In this document: piece by piece, positions 7,678 through 15,771 of the stretch
Position numbering within the stretch: position 1 is the first letter of the stretch
Layout of the letters: the number at the start of each line of letters is the position of its first letter
DNA from: Segetimicrobium sp035279545
GTDB taxonomy: Bacteria > Sysuimicrobiota > Sysuimicrobiia > Sysuimicrobiales > Segetimicrobiaceae
Assembly: GCA_035279545.1 (NCBI GenBank)
Contig: DATEHM010000012.1
Span: 1-23,368, forward strand
DNA length: 23,368 nucleotides
Direction of reading: 5' to 3'
Program-made: the position numbers and the translations under genes
The notes under the pieces: generated by a model
Seen by the model: only the letters and a program-made list of their open reading frames with translations
Database searches by the model: none
Told to the model about the DNA's origin: nothing

Positions 7678-9136
7678 CGAACCCGTGGAGGGACAAGTCA
7701 CGCAGATCGACCCCGGCGGCAAGCGCACCGCCGGGGACGCCGTGCGGGGAGAGCCCATCGCCCCGCCCGCCCCGGCGCGGGACGGCGCGAGGGCCAACAG
7801 CGCCGCCGGCGCGGCCGGGCTGGACGCCGGGTTGGCTTCCCTGCGGCCCCGGTGGCGTACGCAGCGCATCGTGTTCATCGCGCTCGCCGCGATCGTGCTG
7901 GTGCTGATCGGCGCGGCCGTCGCCTATTGGCGGATGAACGCCGGGCTGGTCAAGACCGATAACGCCCAGACGGGGGGCGACATCGCGCCGATCAGCGCGA
8001 GGATCTCCGGGATCGCCGTCGCCGTGGATGTGAACGAGAACGACGTCGTCAAGGCGGGCACCGTGCTCGTCGAGCTCGACCCCACCGACGACAACCTTGC
8101 GTTGGCCGAGGCGAAGGCGCAGCTGGCCGCGGCCCGCGCCCAGGTCGAGGCGATGCGGGCGGCGCTGGCCGCCCAGGGGGAGCAGTTTCGCACCGCCGTG
8201 CTCGCGGCCCGCGCCGCCCTACAGGCCACCGCGCCGCATCTGCCGCAGGCCCAGGCCCAACTGCGGATGAGCGATCAGACGACCCCGGCGCAGATCGCTC
8301 AGGCTCGGGCGCAGGTGACGACGGCGCAGGCGAACGTCCAGGCCGCAAAGTCCGATCTCGACACCGCCGCCAGAACGACGGATCGGGATCGGATGCTCCT
8401 CGCCCAGGGCGCGATCTCCGCGCAGCAGGTGGACACCGATACGGCGACCTTCGAATCCGCCAAAGCGCGCTACCAGGCCGCGCAGGACGGCCTGCGGCAG
8501 GCCCGCGATGCCCTGGTGTCCGCCGAGGCGTCCCGCGAACAGGTCGCCGTCGCCCGCCAGAACGTCGAGGTGCAGCGGGGGCAGATCTCGCAGGCGCAGG
8601 CGCAGGTGGAGCAGGCCGCCGCCGGCGGGGCGCTCGTCCAGCAGAAGGCGCGGGAGCTCGCCGTCGCGGAGGCCAACGTTGCCAACGCCGCCGCGGCCGT
8701 CGCGGCGGCGGAGGTGAACTTGGGCCGCACCAAGATCCGCGCGCCGGAAAACGGGTGGGTGACGAATCGGACGGTGGAGATCGGCCAGGTGGTCCAGCCG
8801 AACCAGCCGTTGCTGTCGTTGACGCTGGCGCACCACATCTGGGTCGTCGCCAACATCAAGGAGACCCAACTCGGCGCCGTCCGCGTGGGGGAGCCGGTTC
8901 GGGTTACCATCGACGCCTTCCGCCGCCGCGCCTTCCACGGCACCGTCGAGAGCATCGGGTCCACGACCGGATCGGCCACCGCGCTGCTTCCACCGGACAA
9001 CGCCACCGGCAACTTCGTCAAGGTGGTCCAGCTCGTCCCGGTGCGGGTTGCCCTGATCCTGGGGAAGGACGACCCGCCGCTGCAGATCGGCCTGTCCTGC
9101 GAGGTCGCCATCGACACCCGGCCGGGGGTGCGCTGA
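7670..9136 (+). CDS. EmrA/HlyD-type membrane fusion protein of an efflux pump
   Basis: Periplasmic adaptor that links an inner-membrane MFS pump to the outside in EmrAB-type drug efflux. Order in the 488 residues: a Gly/Pro/Ala-rich cytoplasmic tail (1-62), one transmembrane helix (66-88), the first half of a lipoyl domain (about 95-127, ISGIAVAVDVNENDVVKAG), a very long Ala/Gln/Arg coiled-coil hairpin (about 130-340), the second lipoyl half (RTKIRAPENGWV, about 343-375) and a beta-barrel (378-480). The hairpin is long for the family. The GTG start overlaps the merR stop by 8 bases, implying translational coupling. No TolC-like channel gene lies in the window. Confidence 0.93.
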   Translation: MADEPVEGQVTQIDPGGKRTAGDAVRGEPIAPPAPARDGARANSAAGAAGLDAGLASLRPRWRTQRIVFIALAAIVLVLIGAAVAYWRMNAGLVKTDNAQTGGDIAPISARISGIAVAVDVNENDVVKAGTVLVELDPTDDNLALAEAKAQLAAARAQVEAMRAALAAQGEQFRTAVLAARAALQATAPHLPQAQAQLRMSDQTTPAQIAQARAQVTTAQANVQAAKSDLDTAARTTDRDRMLLAQGAISAQQVDTDTATFESAKARYQAAQDGLRQARDALVSAEASREQVAVARQNVEVQRGQISQAQAQVEQAAAGGALVQQKARELAVAEANVANAAAAVAAAEVNLGRTKIRAPENGWVTNRTVEIGQVVQPNQPLLSLTLAHHIWVVANIKETQLGAVRVGEPVRVTIDAFRRRAFHGTVESIGSTTGSATALLPPDNATGNFVKVVQLVPVRVALILGKDDPPLQIGLSCEVAIDTRPGVR

Positions 9137-9139
9137 GGG

Positions 9140-10735
9140 GTGGCCATCCGGTCCGGCGCCGCCTCCCCGGGGATCGGGGCCGAAAGTGCGCGTGGCGGGA
9201 ACAAATGGATCGTCACCGTGTCGATCCTGCTCGGCTCGATCATGGCCACGATCGACACCAGCGTCGTGAACATCGCCCTCATCCACATCCAGGCGAGGTT
9301 TGGGGCGACGATTCAGGACGTCACCTGGGTGACCACGTCCTACCTGATCACCGTGGCGCTGGTAATGCCGCTCACGGCGTGGCTCGCCTCCGTCGTCGGT
9401 CGAAAGCGGATGTACATGTACTCGGTGATCATCTTCACCGTCGCCTCGGCGCTGTGCGGGTTCTCCCGCACCCTCGGCCAGCTCATCGTTTTCCGCGTCC
9501 TGCAGGGGCTGGGCGGCGGGGCCCTGCAGCCGGTGGCGCAGGCGATCATGCGCGAGACCTTTCCGCCCCGGGAGCAGGCGCAGGCGATGGGGTTCTTCGG
9601 CATGCTCGTACTGCTGGGCCCGGCGCTGGGGCCGACGCTGGGCGGGTACCTGGTCGACAACTACTCGTGGCCGTGGATCTTCTTTGTCAACCTGCCGGTG
9701 GGGGCGCTCTCGCTGTTCATGGTCTCGCAGTTCATCGTGGATCCATCCTACATGCGGGCCCGAGGGCTGCAGAAGGTCGACGGCGTGGGGATCGGCCTGC
9801 TGGTCGTCGGCCTGACCACGCTCCTGACGATGCTCGAGCAGGGCGAGCGGGATGGGTGGTTCAGCAGTCCGTTCATCCTCGGCCTGGGGATGGCGGCGGC
9901 GGTGACGCTGGCGGCGTTCATCGTGTGGGAGTTGTGGATCCCGACCCCCGTGGTCGACCTGAGGATCCTCAAGGACTCCTCGTTTGCCGCCGGGACGCTG
10001 ATCATCGGTGTGCTGGGGGTGGCGCTGTTCGGGGGCCTGATCCTGCTGCCCCTCTTCATGCAAAATCTGCTGGGGTACGACGCGACGCAGTCGGGGCTGG
10101 CCCTGATGCCCCGCTCCCTGGTCATGGTGGCCATGATGCCGATCGCCGGTGCGCTGTACAACCGACTCGGCGTCTACATCATGGCGCCGCTCGGGCTCCT
10201 GCTGGCGGCCGCGTCCACGTTCCTGATGGCGCGTTTCACGCTGAGCACGGGGGCGCTGCAGATCCTGATCCCGCAGATCGGGCAGGGGGTGGCCTTCGCG
10301 TTCATCTTCGTCTCGATCTCGACGACCGCCCTCTCCACCATCCCCCGGCACCGGATGCAGGCGGCGACCGGGTTGTACAATCTCGTCCGGCAGCTCGGCG
10401 GCAGCCTCGGCACCGCGGTCGTCGTCACGCTCGTCGACCACAAGACGACGACGGCAAGCGCCAACCTCGTGCGGTACGCCTCCCGGTCCAATCCCACGTT
10501 CATGCGGTGGTGGCAGACGGTTCAGGCCGGGTTCGCCGCGCGCGGGATCGACCAAGGGCGGGCCCACCTCCAGGCGCTGGCCGTGCTCGCGCAGACGATT
10601 GCCCAACAGGCCGCCGTCGTCGCGTTCAATTACGCCTTTGCGGTAATCGCCATCCTCTTCCTCTTCTGCCTGCCCCTCGTGCTGCTGCTCCGCCGCGGCG
10701 ACCGCCCCGACGAGCCGGTGGCCGCCGCGGAGTGA
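9140..10735 (+). CDS. DHA2-family MFS multidrug transporter (EmrB/QacA type, 14 helices)
   Basis: Proton-driven drug exporter of the inner membrane, partner of the preceding adaptor. The 531 residues and hydrophobicity fit 14 transmembrane helices. Family motifs are visible: the helix-1 motif SIMATIDTSVVNIAL, motif A as VVGRKRMYMYS after helix 2, and antiporter motif C as LGPALGPTLGGYLVDNYSW followed by WIFFVNLPVG. The GTG start is only 3 bases after the adaptor stop with no separate ribosome binding site at good spacing, so translation is probably coupled. It ends 12 bases from the convergent acetyltransferase gene. Substrate unknown; toxic organic compounds are the usual cargo. Confidence 0.95.
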   Translation: MAIRSGAASPGIGAESARGGNKWIVTVSILLGSIMATIDTSVVNIALIHIQARFGATIQDVTWVTTSYLITVALVMPLTAWLASVVGRKRMYMYSVIIFTVASALCGFSRTLGQLIVFRVLQGLGGGALQPVAQAIMRETFPPREQAQAMGFFGMLVLLGPALGPTLGGYLVDNYSWPWIFFVNLPVGALSLFMVSQFIVDPSYMRARGLQKVDGVGIGLLVVGLTTLLTMLEQGERDGWFSSPFILGLGMAAAVTLAAFIVWELWIPTPVVDLRILKDSSFAAGTLIIGVLGVALFGGLILLPLFMQNLLGYDATQSGLALMPRSLVMVAMMPIAGALYNRLGVYIMAPLGLLLAAASTFLMARFTLSTGALQILIPQIGQGVAFAFIFVSISTTALSTIPRHRMQAATGLYNLVRQLGGSLGTAVVVTLVDHKTTTASANLVRYASRSNPTFMRWWQTVQAGFAARGIDQGRAHLQALAVLAQTIAQQAAVVAFNYAFAVIAILFLFCLPLVLLLRRGDRPDEPVAAAE

Positions 10736-10747
10736 CGGTCCCGCCGG

Positions 10748-11239
10748 CTACGCCAGGTTGGCCGGGATCAGCCGTTCCACGATCACCACGTCCCGCCAGA
10801 CGCCCTCGAGGCGGGCGTGCTTCTCATAGGTGCCCACCTCTCGAAACCCCACCGAGCGGAGAAGCCGCAGGCTGGGGAGGTTCTCCGGGAACACGCGAGA
10901 GACCAGCTTCCAAAAGCCGGCCCGCTCCGCCTCGGCGATCAGCGCCTCCATCGCCAGTCGGCCGGCCCCGCGGCCGCGGCCCTCCCGGGCAACGTACACG
11001 GAGAACTCGGCGATGCCGCCGTAGCACTGCCGCGGCCGGTAGGTGGAGGTTGACGCAAAGGCGATGATGCGGCCGTCTTCCTCCACGACGACGCTGGGAT
11101 GCATCCCGTCGAACCAGGCGCCGACGTCCTGCGCGGACCGGACCTGCGTTTCGAAGGTGGCGACGCGGTCCTCGATACCCTGGTTGTAGATCGCCGCGAT
11201 GGCTGCGGCATCGCCGGGCGACGCAGTGCGTGCGCGCAT
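10748..11239 (-). CDS. GNAT N-acetyltransferase, ArsN1/phosphinothricin-acetyltransferase type
   Basis: GNAT-fold acetyltransferase of 163 residues. Its closest described relatives acetylate the amino group of glutamate analogues such as phosphinothricin, arsinothricin or methionine sulfoximine. Diagnostic stretches are YNQGIEDRVATFET near the N-terminus, the segment STYRPRQCYGGIAEFSVYV, the acetyl-CoA loop R88-G-R-G91-A-G93 and the C-terminal GFREVGTYEKHARLEGVWRD. The ATG at 11239 has GGGAGG four bases upstream; the frame extends further but lacks family features there. It is the last gene of the leftward set behind lysR, the ligase and the SDR. Since glutamine-synthetase inhibitors are classic substrates, its place two genes from a glutamine-synthetase homologue may be meaningful. 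Substrate unproven. Confidence 0.9.
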   Translation of the reverse strand: MRARTASPGDAAAIAAIYNQGIEDRVATFETQVRSAQDVGAWFDGMHPSVVVEEDGRIIAFASTSTYRPRQCYGGIAEFSVYVAREGRGRGAGRLAMEALIAEAERAGFWKLVSRVFPENLPSLRLLRSVGFREVGTYEKHARLEGVWRDVVIVERLIPANLA

Positions 11240-11321
11240 GGGTCCTCCCTCAGGCGGTGCCCCGGGCGTGGCGGCCCCACATCCCACGTCCCGTCGGCCG
11301 CGGTCGACGCCGGAGCCCCTC

Positions 11322-12089
11322 TCAAAAATAATTGGAGGTGATCCCGCCGTCAACGACCATCACGCTGCCGTTCACCCAGGTGGACTCGTCGGAGGCCAGG
11401 TAGAGGGCCATCTGCACGATGTCCTCCGGCCTGCCGAACCGGCCCATCGGAATCCGATCGAGCCGGAGTTTCTTCGCCTCCGGGTTGTTGAGGAGCCACG
11501 ACATCAGCAGAGGCGTTTCGATCGGGCCCGGGGCGATCGCGTTGGCGCGGATGCGCTTGGGGCCGAACTGCACGGCCAGGGATTTGGTGAGGGCGATCAC
11601 TCCCCCTTTGCTCGCCGTGTACGCGTCCTGGGGGACCGTGCATCCCACCAGCGCGACGAACGAGGCCACGTTGATGATCGAACCGCCCCCGCTGCGGATG
11701 AGTTCGGGGATCCCGTGCTTGCAGCAGAGATAGATCCCCTTGAGGTTCACCGTCATCACCTGGTCCCACACCGCTTCATCGAGGTCGACAACCGAGCCGT
11801 CCCGTTCCGGGAAGATCCCGGCGTTGTTGTACAGGACGTCGAGGCGGCCGAACCGATCCACGGTTTCGCGCACGGCGGCACGGACCTGATGCTCCCGCCC
11901 GACATCCGCCTGGACGAAGTGCGCCTCTCCGCCCTCCCGGGCGATCTCGGCCGCCACCCCCCCGCCGGCCGCCGCCGAGACATCGACCGCGGCGACCCGG
12001 GCGCCCTCGCGCGCAAAAGTCAGCGCCGCCAGGCGGCCCATACCGCTCGCCCCTCCCGTGATCAGCACGACTTTGTCTCGGAGTCTCAT
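11322..12089 (-). CDS. SDR-family NAD(P)-dependent oxidoreductase
   Basis: Classical short-chain dehydrogenase of 255 residues. The Rossmann glycine motif TGGASGMG covers residues 11 to 18. D36 at the end of the second strand (VAAVDVS) favours NAD over NADP. The NNAG motif is at 88 to 91, and the catalytic residues are S143, Y157 and K161 (YTASK). The C-terminal VNGSVMVVDGGITS is typical of the family. The ATG has GGGAGG six bases upstream. It lies 87 bases behind the glutamine-synthetase-family gene and 82 bases before the acetyltransferase. It could oxidise an alcohol or hydroxy-acid intermediate of the neighbouring catabolic cluster; the substrate is not readable from sequence. Confidence 0.93.
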   Translation of the reverse strand: MRLRDKVVLITGGASGMGRLAALTFAREGARVAAVDVSAAAGGGVAAEIAREGGEAHFVQADVGREHQVRAAVRETVDRFGRLDVLYNNAGIFPERDGSVVDLDEAVWDQVMTVNLKGIYLCCKHGIPELIRSGGGSIINVASFVALVGCTVPQDAYTASKGGVIALTKSLAVQFGPKRIRANAIAPGPIETPLLMSWLLNNPEAKKLRLDRIPMGRFGRPEDIVQMALYLASDESTWVNGSVMVVDGGITSNYF

Positions 12090-12176
12090 ACACGGCCTCC
12101 CAGGGCATGGTCTTGGGCGTCCGGCCGGGGATCCGCCGCGGCCGAGGGCGCGCCGAGTGGTCCCGCCGCCGCGGGG

Positions 12177-13559
12177 TTAGATGCGCTCGAAGTTGCGGCT
12201 CAGTTCCCAACAGGTGACCGCGCGATCAAACACCTGCTGCTCGAGCCGGGCGGTGTGCAGGTAGTGCTCGACCACGCGGTCGCCGAACGCCCCTCGCGCC
12301 ATCTCGCTCCGTTCGAATTCGCCGATCGCCTCGCGCAGCGTCCCCGGGACCCGGGGCGCGTCTTCGACCTTGTACGCGTCCCCCCTGAACATCGCGGGCG
12401 GCTCGAGTTCCCGCTCGATGCCCCAGAGGCCGGCGGCGATCGTCGCGGCGAACGCGAGGTACGGGTTCGCATCCGCGCCGGGGATGCGGTTCTCCACGCG
12501 CAGGCTCCTGCCTTCCCCCACCACGCGGAACCCGCAGGTCCGGTTGTCGTGGCTCCACACCACCATGATGGGCGCGAACGTCCCTGCCACGTAGCGCTTG
12601 TACGAGTTGACGTACGGGGCGAAGAGATACGCGAGCTGGCGAGCGCCGGCCAGCTGCCCCCCCAGGTAGTGGCGGAACGTCTGGGACATCCCGAGCGGCG
12701 TCGCCCCCTCTTCGAAGAACAGGGGGCGTCGGCCGTCCCGGTCCCACAGGCTGCTGTGGAGGTGAAACGACGACCCGGCCAGGTCAGCGCGCCACTTGGC
12801 CATGAACGTGAGCGAAACCTGGTTCAGCGCGGCGATCTCCTTGGCCGCGTGCTTGTAGATCGTGTGGCGATCGGCCATCTCCACCGCGGTGGTGTAGCGG
12901 AGGTTGATCTCGTGCTGCCCGGGCCCCCACTCGCCCTTGCTGTACTCGACCGGGACGCCGGCGCCTTCGAGGCCGTTCCGGACCTGGCGCACCAGCCATT
13001 CCTCTTTGGTGCCCTGGAGGATGTGGTAGTCTTCGATGTACTGCCCGTAGGGGTCGAGATCGTGATAGTGTTTCTGCCGGGCCTGCTCGTAGGTGTCGCG
13101 GAAGATGTAGAACTCCAGTTCCGAGGCGACCATCGCCGCGTACCCGCGTTCGCGGGCGCGTTCGACCTGGCCCCGCAGGATCTGGCGGGGCGACTCCGGC
13201 ACCGGCCGGCCGCCCTCGTCGCAGACGTCGCAGAGGACGAGCGCGGTCCGCTCGAGCCACGGGAGGCGGCGCAGGGTGGAGAGGTCCGGGCGCAGCCAGA
13301 GGTCGTGGTACCCGGTCGCCCAGCTGGTCAACGCGTAGCCGGGATGGGGCTCCATCTCGACGTCGACGGCGAGCAGGTAGCTGCAGGCGTGCGCGCCGTC
13401 CCCCGCCACCTCGTCGGTGAAGAACCGGCCGGTGACACGCTTCCCCACCAGCCGGCCCTGCATGTCGACCATCGCGGCCACGACCGTGTCGATCTCTCCG
13501 GCCGCCACGAGGTGACGGAGCGCCTCCAGGGTCAGCCGGCCTTGCGCTGGCTCGGTCAT
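12177..13559 (-). CDS. Glutamine-synthetase-family ligase (candidate gamma-glutamyl-amine synthetase)
   Basis: ATP-dependent glutamate-ammonia ligase fold, 460 residues. Family motifs appear in order: metal ligands E147 and E149 in ASELEF, E210 and E217 in GEWGPGQHEIN, ATP-site histidines in FHLHSSLWD (H266, H268), R340 in SHDNR, and VENRIPGADANPYLAF (E356, R358). A beta-grasp N-terminal domain precedes them. The context (LysR, SDR, and divergent aldehyde dehydrogenase and aminotransferases) suggests a PuuA-like enzyme joining glutamate to an amine rather than the main ammonia-assimilating GlnA, but homologues of both roles look alike. The ATG is well supported by AAGGAGGA. A longer open frame upstream overlaps lysR and is not credible. 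Cytoplasmic. Confidence 0.9.
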   Translation of the reverse strand: MTEPAQGRLTLEALRHLVAAGEIDTVVAAMVDMQGRLVGKRVTGRFFTDEVAGDGAHACSYLLAVDVEMEPHPGYALTSWATGYHDLWLRPDLSTLRRLPWLERTALVLCDVCDEGGRPVPESPRQILRGQVERARERGYAAMVASELEFYIFRDTYEQARQKHYHDLDPYGQYIEDYHILQGTKEEWLVRQVRNGLEGAGVPVEYSKGEWGPGQHEINLRYTTAVEMADRHTIYKHAAKEIAALNQVSLTFMAKWRADLAGSSFHLHSSLWDRDGRRPLFFEEGATPLGMSQTFRHYLGGQLAGARQLAYLFAPYVNSYKRYVAGTFAPIMVVWSHDNRTCGFRVVGEGRSLRVENRIPGADANPYLAFAATIAAGLWGIERELEPPAMFRGDAYKVEDAPRVPGTLREAIGEFERSEMARGAFGDRVVEHYLHTARLEQQVFDRAVTCWELSRNFERI

Positions 13560-13653
13560 GCCGGTCCTCCTTCCTGAGCCGCCGGCGGCGGCCCACGTGA
13601 CATGGGGGGGACGGGCCCACCCCGTGCTCGGTGGAGCGAGGTGTCCCGGTCGT

Positions 13654-14604
13654 TCAATGGCTTCGGGCGCGAACCCTCCCCCGCACGGATCCGACGGTGG
13701 TGTCGGGATCGTGCGGCAGCGGCGGGCGTGAAGCTTTGGGCAGCAACGCCAGAAACGCGGCGACCACCGGGGCGACCGTCCGGTCGCGGTGGTAGACGAG
13801 CGAGAAATCGAGGTACAGCGGTTCCGCCAGGGGCCGGGCCACCAGGCGTCCCGTCTCCAGGTCCTGCGCCACCGCCGCACGGACCAGAATGCCCACGCCG
13901 ATGCCGTCCGCCACCGCGCTCTTGATGGCTTCGTTGCTCTCCAGTTCCATGGCCGGGGTCACCTCCAGGCCCCTGGACTGGAAGGCGTGTTCGATGAGGC
14001 GGCGGGTCGCCGATCCGGGCTCGCGCAGGATCATTGGCTCTCGCCGCAGATCCCGCACCGAAACCGCCGACCGATGCCCGAGGCGATGGCCGGGCGGCAG
14101 GACGACGAGCAGGCGGTCGCGGATCAGGGGGAGCGAGGCGAGTTGCGGGTTGCCGCACGGCCCGGCGACGAGCCCCATGTGCAGGCGGAAGTCGATCAGC
14201 TCGGCCAGGATCGACTCCGAGTTGCCGACGGAGAGGCTGACCCGCACGCCTGGGTAGCGCTGCTTGAACCGGTCGAGCAGATGGGCGATGTAGTAGGCGC
14301 CCGCCGTCCGGCTCGCCCCGACCTCCAGATGGCCCGTGCGCAGCCCCGCCAGATTGTCCATTGCCCCGCGAGCGGCGTCGAGGAGGTGAACGATCCGCAG
14401 CGCGTACGTGTCGAGCGTCTGCCCCGCGTCCGTCACGGCGATTCGCCGTCCGACGCGGTCGAAGAGCCGCAGGCCGAGGCTTCGTTCCAGCCGGCGGATC
14501 TGCTGCGTCACGGCGGGCTGGCTGAGGCCGAGCTGGCGCGCGGCGGCGCTGAAGCTTTGCAGGCGGGCGACGAGATGGAACGTCTGCAGCGGGGCGAGCG
14601 GCAT
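13654..14604 (-). CDS. LysR-family transcriptional regulator
   Basis: Likely the local regulator of the divergent catabolic cluster. From the chosen ATG the protein has 316 residues: a winged helix-turn-helix at about 3 to 62 (FHLVARLQSFSAAARQLGLS, then QPAVTQQIRRLERSLGLRLF), a linker helix, and a periplasmic-binding-protein-like effector domain from about 90 (GHLEVGASRTAGAYYIAHLL through GIGVGILVRAAV). A TTG at 14679 would add 25 basic residues; the ATG at 14604 puts the DNA-binding domain at its usual position. Neither start has a strong ribosome binding site. The last 20 residues are Arg-rich and unusual. The gene faces the CoA-transferase operon across a short A+T-rich gap with a T-N11-A dyad. 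Confidence 0.93.
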   Translation of the reverse strand: MPLAPLQTFHLVARLQSFSAAARQLGLSQPAVTQQIRRLERSLGLRLFDRVGRRIAVTDAGQTLDTYALRIVHLLDAARGAMDNLAGLRTGHLEVGASRTAGAYYIAHLLDRFKQRYPGVRVSLSVGNSESILAELIDFRLHMGLVAGPCGNPQLASLPLIRDRLLVVLPPGHRLGHRSAVSVRDLRREPMILREPGSATRRLIEHAFQSRGLEVTPAMELESNEAIKSAVADGIGVGILVRAAVAQDLETGRLVARPLAEPLYLDFSLVYHRDRTVAPVVAAFLALLPKASRPPLPHDPDTTVGSVRGRVRARSH

Positions 14605-14671
14605 CACCCCGCGTTCGGGCCTCTTTCGTCCCCCGCCCGATCTTCCCGTCGGCACGGCGCGCACCTCATCG

Positions 14672-14688
14672 CATAACAATTATTTATG
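14672..14688. promoter_or_regulatory. LysR-type T-N11-A operator dyad
   Basis: CATAA (14672-14676), seven bases, TTATG (14684-14688) is a perfect inverted repeat. It contains T14674 and A14686 at exactly the T-N11-A spacing of LysR recognition sites. Its centre (14680) is about 64 bases upstream of the predicted start of the divergent promoter and 76 bases from the lysR ATG, fitting activation of one side and autoregulation of the other. Confidence 0.65.
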
Positions 14689-14708
14689 AGTTCCTAACAC
14701 TTTCTTAT

Positions 14709-14737
14709 TTGACATTATACCAGCCCGTTTGTACCGT
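14709..14737 (+). promoter_or_regulatory. Promoter of the CoA-transferase / aminotransferase operon
   Basis: TTGACA (14709-14714, perfect) and TACCGT (14732-14737, matching the three most conserved -10 positions T, A and final T) are 17 bases apart. The strong -35 with a weak -10 is typical of an activator-dependent promoter. The leader from about 14744 to 14788 contains CGGGCG/CGCCCG and a GCGCCGGCGC palindrome. Confidence 0.6.
14714..14719 (-). promoter_or_regulatory. Possible -10 element for lysR
   Basis: A perfect TATAAT on the minus strand overlaps the -35 box of the divergent promoter. No recognisable -35 hexamer lies at 16 to 18 bases, so its use is uncertain. A transcript from here would have a leader of about 100 bases. 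Confidence 0.35.
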
Positions 14738-14788
14738 TGAGGGGAACGGGCGGGGAGCGCACTCGCCCGGCGCCGGCGCGGGGTCCCG

Positions 14789-15736
14789 ATGGCCGATCAG
14801 GCGACACGACACGCCGACAAAGTCATGGCCGCGGCGGACGCGGTCGCCCGGTTCGTCCGCCCGGGGGCCGTCCTGGGGATGGGCGGGCAGAACGTCGGGC
14901 GCTGCCCGATGGCGCTCACCCACGAGATCATCCGCCAGCGCATCGGCGGCCTCACCGTCGTCGGGTGCAACCTCTCCATCGCCATGGACCAACTCGTCGG
15001 CGCGGGGCTGGTCAGGCGATGCGAGTGTGGGTCGGGAAACCTGGAGCGCTTCGGGACGACGTTCTGCTGGAGACGCGGGATCGAGGCCGGGTCCCTTGAG
15101 ATCGAGGATTACAGCCACCTGGCGATGGTGACGCGGTTCCTGGCCGGCGAGATGGGGGTGCCGTTTATGCCGACGCGCAGCCTCCTCGGGTCGACCCTGC
15201 TGCCGCTCCCGTCGGCCGCTCCCACGCCGCGGGGCCGCCCCGGCAAAGCCCTGGTGATCGACAATCCCTGGTCCCCGGGGGAGCCGGTGGTGCTGGTCCC
15301 CGCCCTCCGGCCGGACGTGAGCATCGTGCACGTGCAGCGGGCCGACCGGATGGGGAACCTCGTGATCGAAGGCTTTTCCACCCACGAGCCCGAGATGGTG
15401 CGGGCGTCGACCCACGTGATCGCCAGCTGCGAGGAGCTCGTGTCCACCGAGGCAATCCGCGCACGCCCCGAGCAGACCACGGTGCCGTTCCTGCACGTCA
15501 GCGCCGTGGTGGTTCAGCCGTTCGGCGCCTACCCGACGTCGACGTACCGGTACTACGATTACGACGCCGCGCAGGTGACGGCGTACCAGGCGGCCGCCCG
15601 CGCCGGCGTCGAGGCGGTGACCGAGTACCTCGGGCGGTGCGTCTGGGGGCGCGCCGGGTTCGATGATTATCTCGCCCACGCCGCCGGAGGCGAGAAACTG
15701 GAAACGTTGCGGCAGGCCATGCGGGCGATGGTCTAG
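14789..15736 (+). CDS. CoA-transferase family I, subunit A
   Basis: Alpha subunit of a two-subunit family I CoA-transferase, resembling the glutaconate / 3-oxoacid type (GctA, IpdA). Such enzymes move CoA between carboxylic acids. In the 315 residues, the CoA-binding GMGGQNVGRCPMALTHEIIR lies at about residues 31 to 50, followed by IGGLTVVGCN and a GAGLVRRCECG segment; the C-terminal YYDYDAAQVTAYQAAARAG is typical. It is the first gene of the rightward operon, and subunit B follows after 35 bases. The ATG has only a GCGGGG stretch before it. The acid activated is unknown; the downstream lyase homologue suggests a hydroxy-dicarboxylic or tricarboxylic acid. Confidence 0.9.
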   Translation: MADQATRHADKVMAAADAVARFVRPGAVLGMGGQNVGRCPMALTHEIIRQRIGGLTVVGCNLSIAMDQLVGAGLVRRCECGSGNLERFGTTFCWRRGIEAGSLEIEDYSHLAMVTRFLAGEMGVPFMPTRSLLGSTLLPLPSAAPTPRGRPGKALVIDNPWSPGEPVVLVPALRPDVSIVHVQRADRMGNLVIEGFSTHEPEMVRASTHVIASCEELVSTEAIRARPEQTTVPFLHVSAVVVQPFGAYPTSTYRYYDYDAAQVTAYQAAARAGVEAVTEYLGRCVWGRAGFDDYLAHAAGGEKLETLRQAMRAMV

Positions 15737-15771
15737 CGCCGCAGGTCGGCCAGGTCAGGAGGCTCTGAGGT

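Noticed and set aside
8219..10606. A 795-codon minus-strand frame opposite the efflux genes, and a 770-codon plus frame (8755-11067)
   Set aside because: Both overlap the adaptor and MFS genes, whose motifs are unambiguous; the alternative translations are low-complexity.
11199..13577. A 792-codon plus-strand frame covering the SDR and glutamine-synthetase-family genes
   Set aside because: Shadow frame; the minus-strand genes have full motifs and ribosome binding sites, this frame has none.
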